Shown one piece after another: positions 29,901 to 41,635 of a stretch of DNA of 64,000 nt. Location: assembly GCA_018350325.1 (NCBI GenBank), contig JAEVLN010000018.1, forward strand, positions 624,185 through 688,184. Direction: 5' to 3'. A program made the translations under genes and the position numbers. The notes beneath the pieces are model-generated. The model was not told the DNA's origin. It saw nothing but the letters and a program-made list of their open reading frames with translations, and searched no databases. Source of the DNA: Globodera rostochiensis (taxonomy: Eukaryota; Nematoda; Chromadorea; Rhabditida; Heteroderidae). The number at the start of each line of letters is the position of its first letter. Position 1 is the first letter of the stretch.

Positions 29901-32556
29901 GCAAACTATCGTCTCGGTGCCACAATGCTTCCGTTCCAAGACCCGGTGGTGCTTAACGGAGGTGGGTGGTGGACGGGCGGACGACAAATTGTCGCTAACT
30001 AAAATAACGCATTTATTATAAATTTTTTTTAATTTTTTTTAGCGGCCTTGAGCAACTCCTACACGGACAATTTGTACACGTACGCACCGCGACCAACATG
30101 CCGTGCGGCCGGTGGCTGTGGATCGACGTAAGATGAATTGTTTTAATAATTTGAATTTCTGGGTACTTTACGGGTTTTGTACCGTTTCAATTTGTGCAAA
30201 GCTAAGAGGGGAGGGGGGGGGGGGGAGACAACAAATATTTTACACATTAGAGCCCCCTGCCCCACCCCTTATGGTTTTGCGAAAATTGAAGTGGTTCAAC
30301 AAGTCTGCTAAGAGGGGGGGGGGAATATTTTACATAAATTGACTAATTGAGTCCTCCCTTTGACTAATTGAGTTTGACGAATTGAGTCCCCCATTTGACG
30401 AATTGAGTCCCCCCTTTGACTAATTGAGTCCCCCCTTTGATTAATTGGACGGAGGACGATTCGTTCCCGGCCGATTCGTTCCCCTTTTCAGAAGTTTTTT
30501 CGTTATAACTTCTTTCAAGTCTAACCAAATCAAACATTTTTGATATCATTCGAAAGCTTACAACTAGTAGAAGCTTACAAAAGCAAAAGCTAAGCGATTG
30601 GCCAAATTTCAAAAAAATTATGGCCAATTGTGGCCAAAAAAACGGTTTCTGGCCATAACTTTTTTGAGATGGCCAATCGCTTAGCTTTTGCTTTTGAAAG
30701 CTTCTACTAGTTGTAAGCTTTCGAATGATACCAAAAATGTTCGATTTGGTTAGCTTTGAAAGAAGTTATAACGAAAAAACTTTTAAAAAGAGAACGAATC
30801 GGGGGTGAACGAATCGGCCGGGAACGAATCGTCTTTTTACCGATTAATTGAGTCCCCCCCTATGGTTTTGCGAAAATAGAAATGGTTCAAATTTTTTTGT
30901 TTTGGTGTTGTTTTGAATTGGCATTATTGGTTTCCATTTGTGCGCATTTTTCAGCTATCTGTTCTGCGACGTCATCAGCGGCGGCGGTCCGTTGTGCTGT
31001 GCAAAAATCAGGCCCGGCGGCGACTGTTCCCGCTTTGCTTCTAATGGTGCAGTTTTTTTAATGGGGCGGGGCTTACATATGCGCGGGTTTATTGGCTTTC
31101 CCTTATGTTGTTTATGGGTTTCAATTAAAGCCCGGAACTTACTTGAGGACCGAATTTCGATCGAGAATCTCAAAAAATCTCGGTCGAGCCAATTTTTTCG
31201 ATCGAGAATCTCGATCGGTCCGTGTTATGTTTTAGAAATCTGGTTTTAAACGATTTAATGCTTAGAGAGCGAACTGGTGATGATCCATTTTGCGAATTGT
31301 TGTGCGCAAAGCTTAGGGCATCAATCAGAAAAATTCTTTTGAAATTTGTTAGCTGAACAACCGTGCTTCTCTTCCACCTGTGTGAATGGGCGTTGCCAAG
31401 CTGGTGGAGCTGCGATGGTGGCTCAGCCGAGGGTGTGTTTAAAATAGTTAAATTTTATGGCATTTTGAGTGCCAAAATATTTAAATTTTCAAACATTTGT
31501 TGTCTTTACATTTTTTCCCCCGTTTTATAGTTTGGCCGTTCACTCGCAACTGCACCGCTGTACAGGCCAAAGCCAATTGGCAACAGCTATGCCCATGCTG
31601 GCTATGTACACGTGGTGAGAAAATTATTATATTTTTTTATTAAAAAGTAATTTTTTAAATATTAGAATTGCTCATATTTTTCTTAAATTATTATTTTGAA
31701 TTTCTAGCCCAACACCACGCCGCTGCCACCAACACCAGCAACGACATCGTCAGCAATTGCTTGGGGCGCCTCAACAACACCATCGCTTACCGTAGCAATT
31801 TTTTTTTGTTGAATTTTGCATTTTTTTTTTTAAATTTAAATTCAATTTTTTTTGTTGTCCAGCCCGAGCCACCGAAGGAACGCTTCTGCTTTGACAACCA
31901 CGAGTGTTGCGCACAATGGACAGCCAAGAATGCGTGTCGTACGGCGCCTCGTTACATGAACACGTGGTGTCCGGGCTCGTGCCGTTTTGACGGCTGCCGA
32001 CTCCATCCGGAATTGGCGCCACCGCAGCAGCAACATCCGACGGCTTCGACGAGTACAGTGTTTTTGGGTCGTCGGGATTTTTGCTCTCGAACTCCGGCAT
32101 TCCCGTGTGCCCGAAGGGTCGGGCGGGAAGCAACCCCTACAATCTAAAGCTTCCCAGAGCTTTAACCTCACCGAAATTCGTGTTCCAAAAAATGATTGAA
32201 TCTACTGGAACTGTGAAAGTTGTGTAATTTCAGTAACTTTTTGTAATTCAGATTGCAAGGACCGGCACTCGCAATGTGAACGCTGGGCCCATTTCCATGA
32301 AACTCGAGCGAACGCGGCACAAGGTGAATGCGTTCGGAATGCGCATTGGATGTTGCAGAATTGTGCCAAAGCATGCGGACAATGCAGTGTGGCGATTGGC
32401 ACATCGCCAAAGTGCAGGTGTGGCTTGAATGAATTTGCCCGGTGTTATTGTATGTTTTTAGGCAGGACTTTCAATAATAATAATAATAAAAATCCAAAAT
32501 TTGTACATTTAAAAACATTTGATTGTAGCAAAAAAGAGTTGTTGCGGGAATGTTAG
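26934..32556 (+). CDS. Secreted tyrosinase with two C-terminal ShK domains (plus strand, ~20 exons)
   Basis: I model exons at 26934-(end uncertain), 27225-27461, 27521-27698, 27768-27946, 28066-28208, 28349-28433, 28621-28710, 28969-29030, 29134-29191, 29259-29351, 29445-29507, 29726-29806, 29889-29961, 30043-30127, 30955-31046, 31353-31432, 31531-31614, 31708-31791, 31863-32052 and 32252-32556. Phases agree from exon 2 onward; the donor of exon 1 is unclear. Residues [20 protein letters not shown] form a signal peptide. Copper site A has the histidines in [14 protein letters not shown] and LLWHREY. Copper site B has HNNVH and [13 protein letters not shown]. The ShK modules are [12 protein letters not shown]...GSCRFDGC and [12 protein letters not shown]...CAKACGQC. 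Tyrosinases oxidise phenols; ShK modules are common on nematode secreted enzymes. One intron appears to use a GC donor (27699). Confidence 0.85.
30337..30450 (+). repeat. 22-bp tandem repeat in tyrosinase A intron
   Basis: Five to six units of TTTGACTAATTGAGTCCCCC, with one shortened unit, lie in the intron between 30128 and 30954. A related phrase (CGATTAATTGAGTCCCCCCC) occurs on the far side of the adjacent fold-back element at 30840-30860, so the fold-back element apparently inserted into this repeat. Confidence 0.85.
30455..30833. mobile_element. Fold-back (MITE-like) element in tyrosinase A intron
   Basis: The left end GACGATTCGTTCCCGGCCGA is the reverse complement of the right end, and pairing continues inward through TTTTTTCGTTATAACTTCTT, AAGCTTACAACTAGTAGAAG and GCAAAAGCTAAGCGATTGGC to a loop near 30635. 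The arms are about 175 bases with few mismatches, total length 379. It has no coding capacity. Half of a related hairpin (GTAGAAGCT...GAGCTAAGCGATTGG) recurs in the receptor array near 46130, suggesting a dispersed family. Confidence 0.85.
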
Positions 32557-33610
32557 GCACCAATTTCGGTAATTCCCCCGAATTTTTTTTAGCAACAAAA
32601 TGCCGAAAGACTACGTCCTCCCAATGCCCGACTAATTTGAGAGAAGAATCGCCAGCCACTGACCGATCTCACAATGACTACTAAAAACAATATTTGACAA
32701 ATTTCTATATCTAATGTGCCTTAAAATAATGAATGACCTCTTGTTGTGAATTTAAGTTTGCATTTTCCACATAATAAAATTGTCCACTGAAAAAAATGGA
32801 CAAAAAAGAATTAGGTACCTATGTAATTTGTGACATTCGGGTTTTTTGGTGGTTATATTACTTTTTAAATTTTATATTTCAAACGCACAAAGCCCCACAG
32901 ATCATTATGAATCATGGTGATAAATGATCTGGAATTGATCCGACTGAACATTTTTATTCCGAATTTCAAAAGTTAATTGCTACGATTTCTGCCAAATGGG
33001 CGCTGTGTGGCATATAAAGGTGTTTGAGAAAAATCAGTTTTGGCATTGGTGACGAGCAATTTGACTGTAATTTGTGCGGGGATTTCCATGACTTGGATTT
33101 AATCTCGCCCCGGGGGGCTACCATCCAGATTATATATATATATTTTAATCCGAATATTGAATTAACCGGAATATGTATATGTTTAGAGAGTGTAAATAAT
33201 AACCAATAATATTCTTTATTATCTATCCTAAAAAACATAATTTAATCATCATTGTTAACGTATTTCATCAATTGATCATCCAGATCAGCTTTGTTTTCAT
33301 TGATTAATTGAACTTTTGTAGTCTTTGGGCGTTAAACTTCTTAAACACAAAAAAAATTTAAAATTTTATTAATGCATTAAATATTTAAATTCTTTTTAAA
33401 TACCTAGTTTGATTGAATTTTTCTTTCTAAAATTTACTCTCTAAATTTAATTTTATATTTTGCCAATATAAAAAAAAATAAGCCTAAAGATAACAAATTG
33501 TTCAAAAGTTCTTGTTTTCTTCATCTTCTCTTTTTTTATTTTCGAAGACAAAAAGTAAATTAAATTAAAAAATATATATGAAAAATTGATAATTTTAATG
33601 CCACTTTTAC
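32557..33610. other. Convergent 3' intergenic region between the two tyrosinases
   Basis: No gene is seen in this 1.05 kb. AATAAAATTG near 32773 could be a polyadenylation signal for the plus-strand gene. A TTTTATT-rich stretch near 33530 could serve the minus-strand gene. Short frames at 33024-33209 and 32966-33238 overlap each other on opposite strands without a domain. Confidence 0.5.
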
Positions 33611-36600
33611 TTACGCGCACTGCAGCGCATTCGTTGTTACGCCACACTTGTTACACGACTTGGCACAATTGCGTGCCATGAAATGCACGTTACGCGCGCA
33701 TTCTGTCATCGGTATTGGCGGCACCGCGCGGCCAAGGCCATGGCCATGGCCTGGGTGTTGAACAACTTTAGCCCAACGCTCGCACTGGTCAAGCACGTCC
33801 ATGCAACCTCCTGAAACACATGCAGTTAAGCGCTTGCTTCTCATTTGTGTTTGCACCAGCAGCAGGTGTGCCACCCGCTTTTGGATGCGGTTGGCACCCG
33901 TCGTAGTGGCACGAGCCCGGGCACCACACGCTCATGGACTGTTTTGCGGCATCGCATGTGCCATTCGCGACCCATTGCGCGCAACACTCATGGTGGTCAT
34001 AGCAAACGCGACTCTTTGATGGTGCAGGCTGAAGAATAAATGGAATAAAAAACATTGAAAAATAAACAAAATGTTAATCAAATTTGGATGATCGAGATCA
34101 ATGTAAAATAATAGTTAGCATAATTTGTTCATTTTTTGGACACAAAAATTTCAATAATTTACTTAACGACTAAAACGAGAAAATGAAATATTTTAACTAT
34201 TAAAAACTTACTGTCGGAGATGGTGTAGTGTCTGAACTATTGCCATGGCAATTTCTGTTGGCATCAAGTTCCACCTAATACAAAAATTGGTAAAATATAT
34301 ACACATTTCCAATCGAAATCAGAGTTTCAGTGATTGTGTAAAGTTAGGGTTACTCACCGACCTCGACATGTTTAGTCGGAGGGTTTTTTTACGAAATTTT
34401 AGAATTTTTAGTAAAAAAAGTTCCCGAACCGCCGACAGGCCACCCTCAAACCCAGACATTCTCCCGCCCCCGCCGGGTCGGGTGGGGGGCAACCCAATGC
34501 AAAAATGATCAGATTCTGAGTTGTGCCATGTTTAGCACAGATCAAGGGCACAATGATGGATGGTGTGTGATCAATGCTTTGTGGCCTTGATCGAATCAGA
34601 TAAAATGCCAGATCAAGCACTTTACAAAAAATGGATGGTTTTACTTTCTTTAACATGTTCAACTGTTGAAATTGCTGACATTTGCCGGTGCTTTCATTAC
34701 AAGTGGAGTTGAAGCACGGCTGTTCACCTGAAAATATTTAAAGTCAACTTTTATGGGTTTGTTTAAAATTCATTTATTTAAAAATAAAGTTTGCTTAGGC
34801 TTAAATTATGTTAAAAATATTATTAATAATGGCTCATTAATAATTTTAATAAACTTACTGTTTCTAACAAAAATGGAGCAATCGCCGTCCGGCTTTATTT
34901 TTGAACAGCACGTTGGATGAAATGGATAAGTTTGGTTGGTCGTGTCGCAGAATAGAAAACTTGAAATTGTAATTTTTCAAACAAATTAAGCAAATAAAAA
35001 AATTTGATTATTCAAATTAGGGTTGCTCTCCGCACCCTTCGGGGGTGTAAAAGTCGGGGGCAAGACCCAAAAATGCCGGGGGTTGGAGGCGTCGGGGAGC
35101 AACTCCAAATTAATTTATGAAATTCAATTAGTCATTAATTGATGCATCAAAATTAATTTACGGTGATCCACAGCCACCCGCTTTTTCGCATGTCGGACTA
35201 AGCGAATAAGTGTACAAAAAGTCCGTGTAGTTGTTGCTTAGGCACACTATCGAAAAAAACGTTTTTAAATAATTGAATTTAAAAAAATAATAATAAACAA
35301 AACAAAAAAATGTAAATGAATAAAAAAAAGCCTTTTAAAATGTATTTTAATTAAGAAAATATAATAATTGGTTTTAGCGTTTAGTGGCTATCAATTTTTA
35401 TATTTATTAATAATAAAACGTTTTTAAATAATTGAATTTAAAAAAATAATAATAAACAAAACAAAAAAATGTAAATGAATAAAAAAAAGTCTTTTAAAAG
35501 GTATTTTAATTAAGAAAATATAATAATTGGTTTTAGCGTTTAGTGGCTATCAATTTTATATTTATTAATAATAAATTTTAAATATTATTTATATATATTT
35601 TTTGATCATCAATTCCTACGCTTACGTTACAGTAGAAGTAATTTAATTCACAATAAATTCAACAATTTGCAAACCACTATTTTGCAACGCTGGGTCCAAG
35701 AATGGGACCATTGTTTCATTGAGCTGGTAATATGTGTTCCCGTAAGTACACTGAAAAAATTAAACAAATTATTTTGTTATGTTTAAAATGTAAAGTTTTA
35801 GTAATTTATCAAATCCGGTCTGATCAATCGGAAATGATTTATTGAAAATAATCCGAACTTGATCAAAAGGCAGTCCGGCTTTTGAAGTTTTTTAGATAAA
35901 TAATGGCATTTATAAGCAAACACCCTCATTTTTTTCGAGTTTTATTTTCTATTTGGGTTTTTAAATTTTAAATCATCAAAAAAAATGTTGGACAATTTTG
36001 AAATTTTAATTATTTTGCTCTTAACCCACAATTTTTACCGAATCAATTTGTGAGTAAGGCGGAAACTGGGTCTCGCGTTCTGTGCGATTTTGCCATCTTA
36101 GGCGCCACTGCTCCCAGATCTTAAATATTTTAATTTAATTCATTTATTTTTTTAAATAAAATCAAAGGTTAGTGCCAACGTACATAATCAATGAAGCAGT
36201 GGTGCATAAAAAAGATTGGATCTTGCGGTGCTGTCTCTAAGTATGCCTTAATTTTGGTGTTTCTTTCTCAAAAAGTCTCGAGTTTTTCTGGAGTCTCGAG
36301 TTTTTTTTTTTTGGAGCTCGGGTCGCTTATTTTTGTTAGCTAATAATAATAATTTGAAAAAAAAAAATTTAAAAAATTGGTTCAATAAATTACTAACGGT
36401 TACGGAATATATTCTCTATTCTACCACCACCAACCATGTCACCGCTCACAAAAACATGCACATTGTTGTGGTTGTCCTCCAACACATTATTATAATCTTG
36501 TATATTGCAGTTTTCTACACCCTGAAAGTTGGCATTCAGCCAATAAAATTACAATAATATGAATTTTAAGTTAAATAATAATAATAATTATGTACATAAT

Positions 36601-39159
36601 CAGCGAATGCGAATATGTTGTACATCTGATCAGATGAAAGGATGTTATCGGCACTGGATTGGTTTGAGGAAAAATTGTTTTATTTTAATATATTTTAAAT
36701 AAAATAAGTATTATTAATATATTTTTAAACAATAATAGATAAACTTACGCATTTAAAGGAAACAATGCACCGTCGCCGAGGTAACGCCGAATCGGATCAC
36801 CATCTGCCTAATAAATTTAGAAAATTCAATTTTTCCAACATTTTAATTTTTAGATTAAAGCATTTTTTTGAAGAGTTTACGAATCCAAAAATATTTTTAT
36901 AATAAGAAATTTGGCATACAAAAATTAATCAATTTTCTAAACATTCAGCTAAATTTCAATAAATTAAATATTTAAATAAAAAATTTTAAGCAAAAATACG
37001 GTTAGCCAGTTGGTTAAGAATCCGTTGGTAACATAGCCGTTTTCGTCAGGTGAGCCCATTAACAAATCACTCCAAAGGATGGAATCGGACTGTTTTTAAT
37101 AAAATTAAATGTATTAAAAATATTTGATAACTCGGGATGGCATTTTTAGGCAATTTTACCTATTTTTATGGTTCAATTCGCGGCTTTTTTGTGCCTGAAA
37201 ATGCCATCCCTATTGATATGTAACAAAATTTTACTGGGCTCGGAAGACGCCAATCCAATGTTGAGTCCCAGAATGGAAGACACACGGACGGGTCGACCGC
37301 ACGAAGAGCGATTTCCAGACTAAACAAAAAAAATTAAAGAAATAATTAACTAATTATTTTTTAAACTAGAGTTAAAAAATATTCGCCGACACTTATAGAA
37401 AAACTAGCGTAGAGGTGGGGATTGGAAAACTCGGGAGCGGGATTTAAGACCGGGATTTAATCAGTAAATTGACCAAATTCCTGTCAAACAAATTACTAAA
37501 TAAAGATTTAAAAATTTTAAAACCCGGGGGCCATAAAAGGCAAAATTTCAGACCTACATAAAAAAGGACATTTCAGTCCCAACAAAGATTAGTCTCAATC
37601 ACAACGCTCTACGCTAATATAACTGCTATAAGCGCATTACAAAATTTCTAAAAAATCTTAATAGTGCTTAATACTTTAACATTGTTTTAGATCCAATATG
37701 AATAATATATAGGAATCGGATCCGACAATTTCAAAATGGTTAGATGACCGGGTTACAGTACAACACTTAACGCAGAGTACCGTTTCAGATATTCACGATG
37801 CCAACAAACGAAGGTCGGACCGCCGTGGCCTCCGGGCATTTGAGCCGGGTCCGAGTGGAGGGCGGCAATGCGATTGTACTCGTAGGAACCGTGGCCTTGC
37901 TTCAACTGCAGCAAGGCATTGTGCTATAAATTCAAAAAAAACAATAATTTTTTTTTCAACAACATCATTTAAACTGTACATATCGTGTCCGTTCATCAGT
38001 GCTGAGCATACGGTATTCCTTCCGTGTACATTTGAACAATGTCGCGTTTGGCGTGCCCGCCTGGCGTCGCTCGCGCACACCAATTGATGATGCCAATGTT
38101 GTAGATGCAGTATTATTTGGATCATAATAACACTGCTGGTCGCCCAAATAGATGCCTGAAGGAGAATGCTTTTTGTTTCCCGACATTTTTTGGCCTCCCC
38201 CCCCCGACCCCCGACACGCCGCCCCCGAAGAAAGCCTACCCCCGGCATTTTTGCCCCCCCCCCTCCGACCCCCGACATTTTGGGCCTATTCCCGATTTAA
38301 TTCCCGACACGCCGCCCCCGAAGAAAGCCTACCCCCGGCATTTTTGCCCCCCCCCCTCCGACCCCCGACATTTTGGGCCTATTCCCGATTTAATTCCCGA
38401 CACGCCGCCCCCTCCCAAGGAACCCCCCAATCTTGGAAAAACCTCTTACGGCTTCACAAATTGATTTTATGTCCAGTGAACTGTACAGATCAGAACGGAT
38501 TTGAGAAGGCGGCGGCTGCGCGTCCTGCTCCTTTTTGGTCGGTTGTCGAAAAGTGGGCAAAGCTAAATAAAATTGTTTAAGGAATTTTGTGTAATATAAT
38601 TTCTTTTTTTCAATAATAAGCGATTTTTTAGTGGATTAATGAATTATATACTTTTGTAAAAATTTGTATACTTTTTATATATTCAAATCAATCTACCTAT
38701 TCCTTCATCGGAATGTGTTAATTTTTCAGTAAAATAATTTACTAATTGCTGCAGACACTGGTGGCAATTGGTCCCATGTTACAATTCGGCAATCGCAAAC
38801 GGCCTAAAAAAGCAAATTTAAATAAATTAAAATAGGCAGATTATTTTTTAATAAATAATAAATTAAAAATATTTGCAATATTAATTCAATTTAAAAATTT
38901 TCTTAAATTATTGGTTGTGTTGCATTTTCAATTTGTTGCACACCACCTTATCAGATGCAGCCTTACTCTGCAGTCCCATCAAGCAAGCTTGCTGCAAATT
39001 TGGCGCACGCGTGCTGCAGATGGTGTAATTTGGCGTTCTGCCGCATGGCGACAATGTTGCAGTTTCTTGCGCATCAACAACATGGCGATTATGGCCGCCT
39101 GCAGAGCCGTAAATGATCAGCGTTGCGATCAGTTTAAGCAGAGTGATCGATAAAATCAT
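33611..39159 (-). CDS. Secreted tyrosinase with two C-terminal ShK domains (minus strand, ~19 exons)
   Basis: Modelled exons, 5' to 3': 38947-39159, 38743-38803, 38450-38562, 37980-38155, 37781-37923, 37235-37319, 37000-37089, 36749-36807, 36596-36653, 36428-36521, 36184-36236, 36039-36119, 35675-35750, 35162-35246, 34859-34959, about 34655-34727, 34212-34274, 33857-34028 and 33611-33810. Most intron positions match the plus-strand paralogue. MILSITLLKLIATLIIYGSA is the signal peptide. Copper site A has IAALHSD, GHGGPTF and CWHREYL; site B has DNHNNVH and [13 protein letters not shown]. ShK modules are VCYDHHECCAQW...GSCHYDGC and CMDVLDQCERW...CAKSCNKC. It lacks the two Pro/Thr-rich linker exons of the paralogue. 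The conserved CLNMTCLC segment is degraded to SLDIKSIC, losing two cysteines. Phenol oxidation is the expected activity. Confidence 0.82.
35024..35105. repeat. Small inverted-repeat element in tyrosinase B intron
   Basis: GGGTTGCTCTCCGCACCC at the left pairs imperfectly with GGCGTCGGGGAGCAACTCC at the right over about 15 bases. The interior is G-rich (AATGCCGGGGGTTGGAGG) and resembles, in reverse, the C-rich repeats at 38190-38440 in another intron of the same gene. Confidence 0.5.
35258..35575. repeat. 157-bp tandem duplication in tyrosinase B intron
   Basis: The block starting AACGTTTTTAAATAATTGAA and ending TATTTATTAATAATAAA is present twice in direct tandem with only a few differences (GCCTTTT versus GTCTTTT, and one T indel). 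It is entirely intronic. Confidence 0.85.
38190..38440. repeat. C-rich tandem repeat of about 103 bp in tyrosinase B intron
   Basis: Two full units and a partial third share CGACACGCCGCCCCCGAAGA, AAGCCTACCCCCGGCATTTT, TGCCCCCCCCCCTCCGACCC and ATTCCCGATTTAATTCCCGA. The array lies in the intron between exons 38450-38562 and 37980-38155. Open frames across it are compositional artefacts. Confidence 0.85.
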
Positions 39160-39263
39160 TGTCCAAACAAGAATTAGTGTAATTTAAAAAACATACACTG
39201 AAAAATAACTCGGAAGAATGCATTTTTTTTTGTAAAATAAATGTCAATTTTATTAAGAATGAA

Positions 39264-39427
39264 CTAAGTGATCAACTATTAAGCCCTCTTGTACCTTTAA
39301 TTAAGATTTAGCAAATTCCTAAGTGATCAACTATTAAGCCCTCTTGTACCTTTAATTAAGATTTAGCAAATTCCTAAGTGATCAACTATTAAGCCCTCTT
39401 GTACCTTTAATTAAGATTAGCAAATTC
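39264..39427. repeat. 55-bp tandem repeat, three units, upstream of tyrosinase B
   Basis: Three direct copies of a 55-base unit (CTAAGTGATCAACTATTAAG, then CCCTCTTGTACC, then TTTAATTAAGATTTAGCAAA) occupy the region about 105-270 bases upstream of the tyrosinase B start. The units are identical except for a single T missing in the third. TTTAATTAAG and TGATCA are short palindromes inside each unit. Confidence 0.9.
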
Positions 39428-40740
39428 GTTCTGGTTGTAAAATTACAATACTCAATATTCCTAGCAAATAACCGTAATACAACTTTAGCAACAAAAAAAA
39501 ACGCTGAATTCAAAAATTATTCCAATTTTTAATGAGTTGAAAAGCACTTCCGCTTCTATTGTAATGAAGAATGAAAACAATGCACAACAAACTTGCAGAT
39601 TTAAGCCCAACTTTTCAATTGGGCTAGTCCAAAAATTGGTGCTCGCCATAAGGCGAGCGCGTGTACCACGCAGTCGCCCCTTATGCGCTCCCTGCACAGA
39701 GCGCCGAGCTAAGCGGTAAGGCCAAGCCGGAACAAAAAACAAAATATAGCCAACGAAATGACATTGTTTCGTTTATTTACAAACAAAAATAATCATCAAT
39801 TGGATAGGGTGCGTTCATACAAAATTCCCCAATAGAGAGAGAGAGAGAGATGTTGGGGAATCCGTCGTGCTCTCTTGCATTTGTATGCCTCCCATCGCAC
39901 CCTCTCATTTTTGCACACTGACTTAAAATATTTTGACTATTTTTTTAATATTTTAAAAATTGTTAAATTATTTAGTTCATATATGATAGTTAAAGCGGTG
40001 AATTTTAGGTTACCTATTCTTGGAACTCGACGGAATCCCGTTGTCGGGATCACAAAAATTCAATCCCGACGTGATTCCGTTGAGTTTCTAGTGTAAACCG
40101 CCATAATATTCAAATTACTTATTTAAAAAAATGATCAACAAAAAAAAAGGCGCATAAAACATAAAATTTGGTTAAATTTATGTAAAAAAGGCACTCCTTT
40201 GCCTGACACTAATTAATTAATCACATTTTTATTTGTTTATGAAGGGCACATGAAATTACAACAAATGCGAATTGATGTTGACAAAAAAACTTCGGAGATT
40301 TAAATCTAATAAAAAATTGAAAATCTTTTGAACACGACCCCATAACTAAAAGCTTTTTGTTTATTAAAGCTTGGTTGTACAAATAAACGTGGAAACAACA
40401 ACTTGCAGAACAAATCAGCAGAGGAAACAAATTCGGGGGAAAAATGCGTCAATTTTTATAAATGTTGTGGAAAAAAGTCATTGCCCCCCCCAACTGACTA
40501 ATGAATAAATAAATGACAAGTGGGTCTAACCGTGATTTGGCCGGTGCCATTTTCTGTTTGCCTTAATGGAAATGGTTTTTTGTAAAATGAAAAAAAAATT
40601 GCATTTAACAAAATATGTTAGACCCAAAAAAAACTTTGACAAAAAAAAGATTGAGATTAATCAAAGAACCCAACATTCACAGACCGGCATTGACTGAAGT
40701 CGTCGTCCCTGTAAGCGATCAATCACCGCTCAGGGTCAGG
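39428..40740. other. Intergenic region with GC island and small hairpins
   Basis: No protein gene is seen. At 39640-39735 a GC-rich island interrupts AT-rich sequence and begins with the perfect hairpin GCTCGCCATAAGGCGAGC, followed by GCGTGTACCACGC. A GA microsatellite lies at 39834-39850. At 40024-40090 an imperfect palindrome (AACTCGACGGAATCCCG against CGTGATTCCGTTGAGTT) surrounds a 12-base loop. Frames at 39485-39742 and 40221-40430 show no domain. Confidence 0.4.
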
Positions 40741-41422
40741 GATGGGCCAGAAATCTATTTTTTAAAAAATGGAGAATTTTTAAAGTGAATTTAAATCAAA
40801 TAATTTAATTTAGTGGAAAATAATAAAAACATGACCAATTTTTTAAATAAAATAAAATATAAATTTAATTTTCTTTCCAATATTTGACGGTGAGTTAGGA
40901 AATAGATGCTTTAATGCATCACTTTTTTTGAATAGTGGAAAATAATATATTAGCTCATCTCGGGCTCATTGATACCAAAAATAACATTTTTGGACTAAAA
41001 GATAAAATTTTAAAACTTTTTTTTGAATTTGAAACAAATAAACTGGGATGCTATTTTTAAGTTTCTTTTACTGATTTTTTTCTGCAGCTTTTGTTTAGTC
41101 ACAATCCATTTGTTGCTGCGTCGATTAGATCCTGTTGCCGTTGAAGGACATTTTGGAAACTTTTGGACCGATTACAAAATCCAATTATTTGCGGCAACTT
41201 TGAATTTCCATTTTTATTCCTGAAACGCTTTTTGTCCGATGATCCAGTTCATTGAAACCGCCGGAATAAGACAAAAAAAAGTTCAATTTTAGGGAGTAAT
41301 TATTAAATTAAAAGACTAAAATGGGATGGTGTCGGGCAAAATATATTAAATTAAGAATTTCTAAAATTTGATTTGTCATTATGTATTTTTCAATTCTTTC
41401 AATCTCAAATCCTGCGTGCTGA

Positions 41423-41635
41423 GTCGTTTCGCAAAATCCGCCATTTATTTCAATTTAAACAATTTTATTAAATATTTATTTACATCAAAAATTAATGTTT
41501 ACACGAATTTAAGCCTCTACCGCTTTGGGCTTACTAAAAAAAGTAGGTTTTTTCTTAATTTTAAAAAATTTCAACAGATTCATATTTTTTTAGTGATTTT
41601 GCAAAACGCTTATGTGGCGGATTTTGCGAAACGAC
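41423..41635. mobile_element. MITE-like insertion with 21-bp perfect terminal inverted repeats
   Basis: GTCGTTTCGCAAAATCCGCC plus A at 41423-41443 is the exact reverse complement of 41615-41635. Total length is about 213 bases and no coding frame is present. The corresponding stretch in the tandem units near 48045 lacks this block, so it is an insertion or a local deletion difference between units. A clean target-site duplication was not found. Confidence 0.7.

Noticed and set aside
39485..39742. 85-residue Arg-rich frame
   Set aside because: It spans the hairpin island and AT-rich flank with no domain; the structure in the DNA is more notable than the frame.
41023..41223. Small membrane protein with a hydrophobic run
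   Set aside because: Single hydrophobic stretch in AT-rich sequence, absent as an open frame in the matching place of the tandem units.
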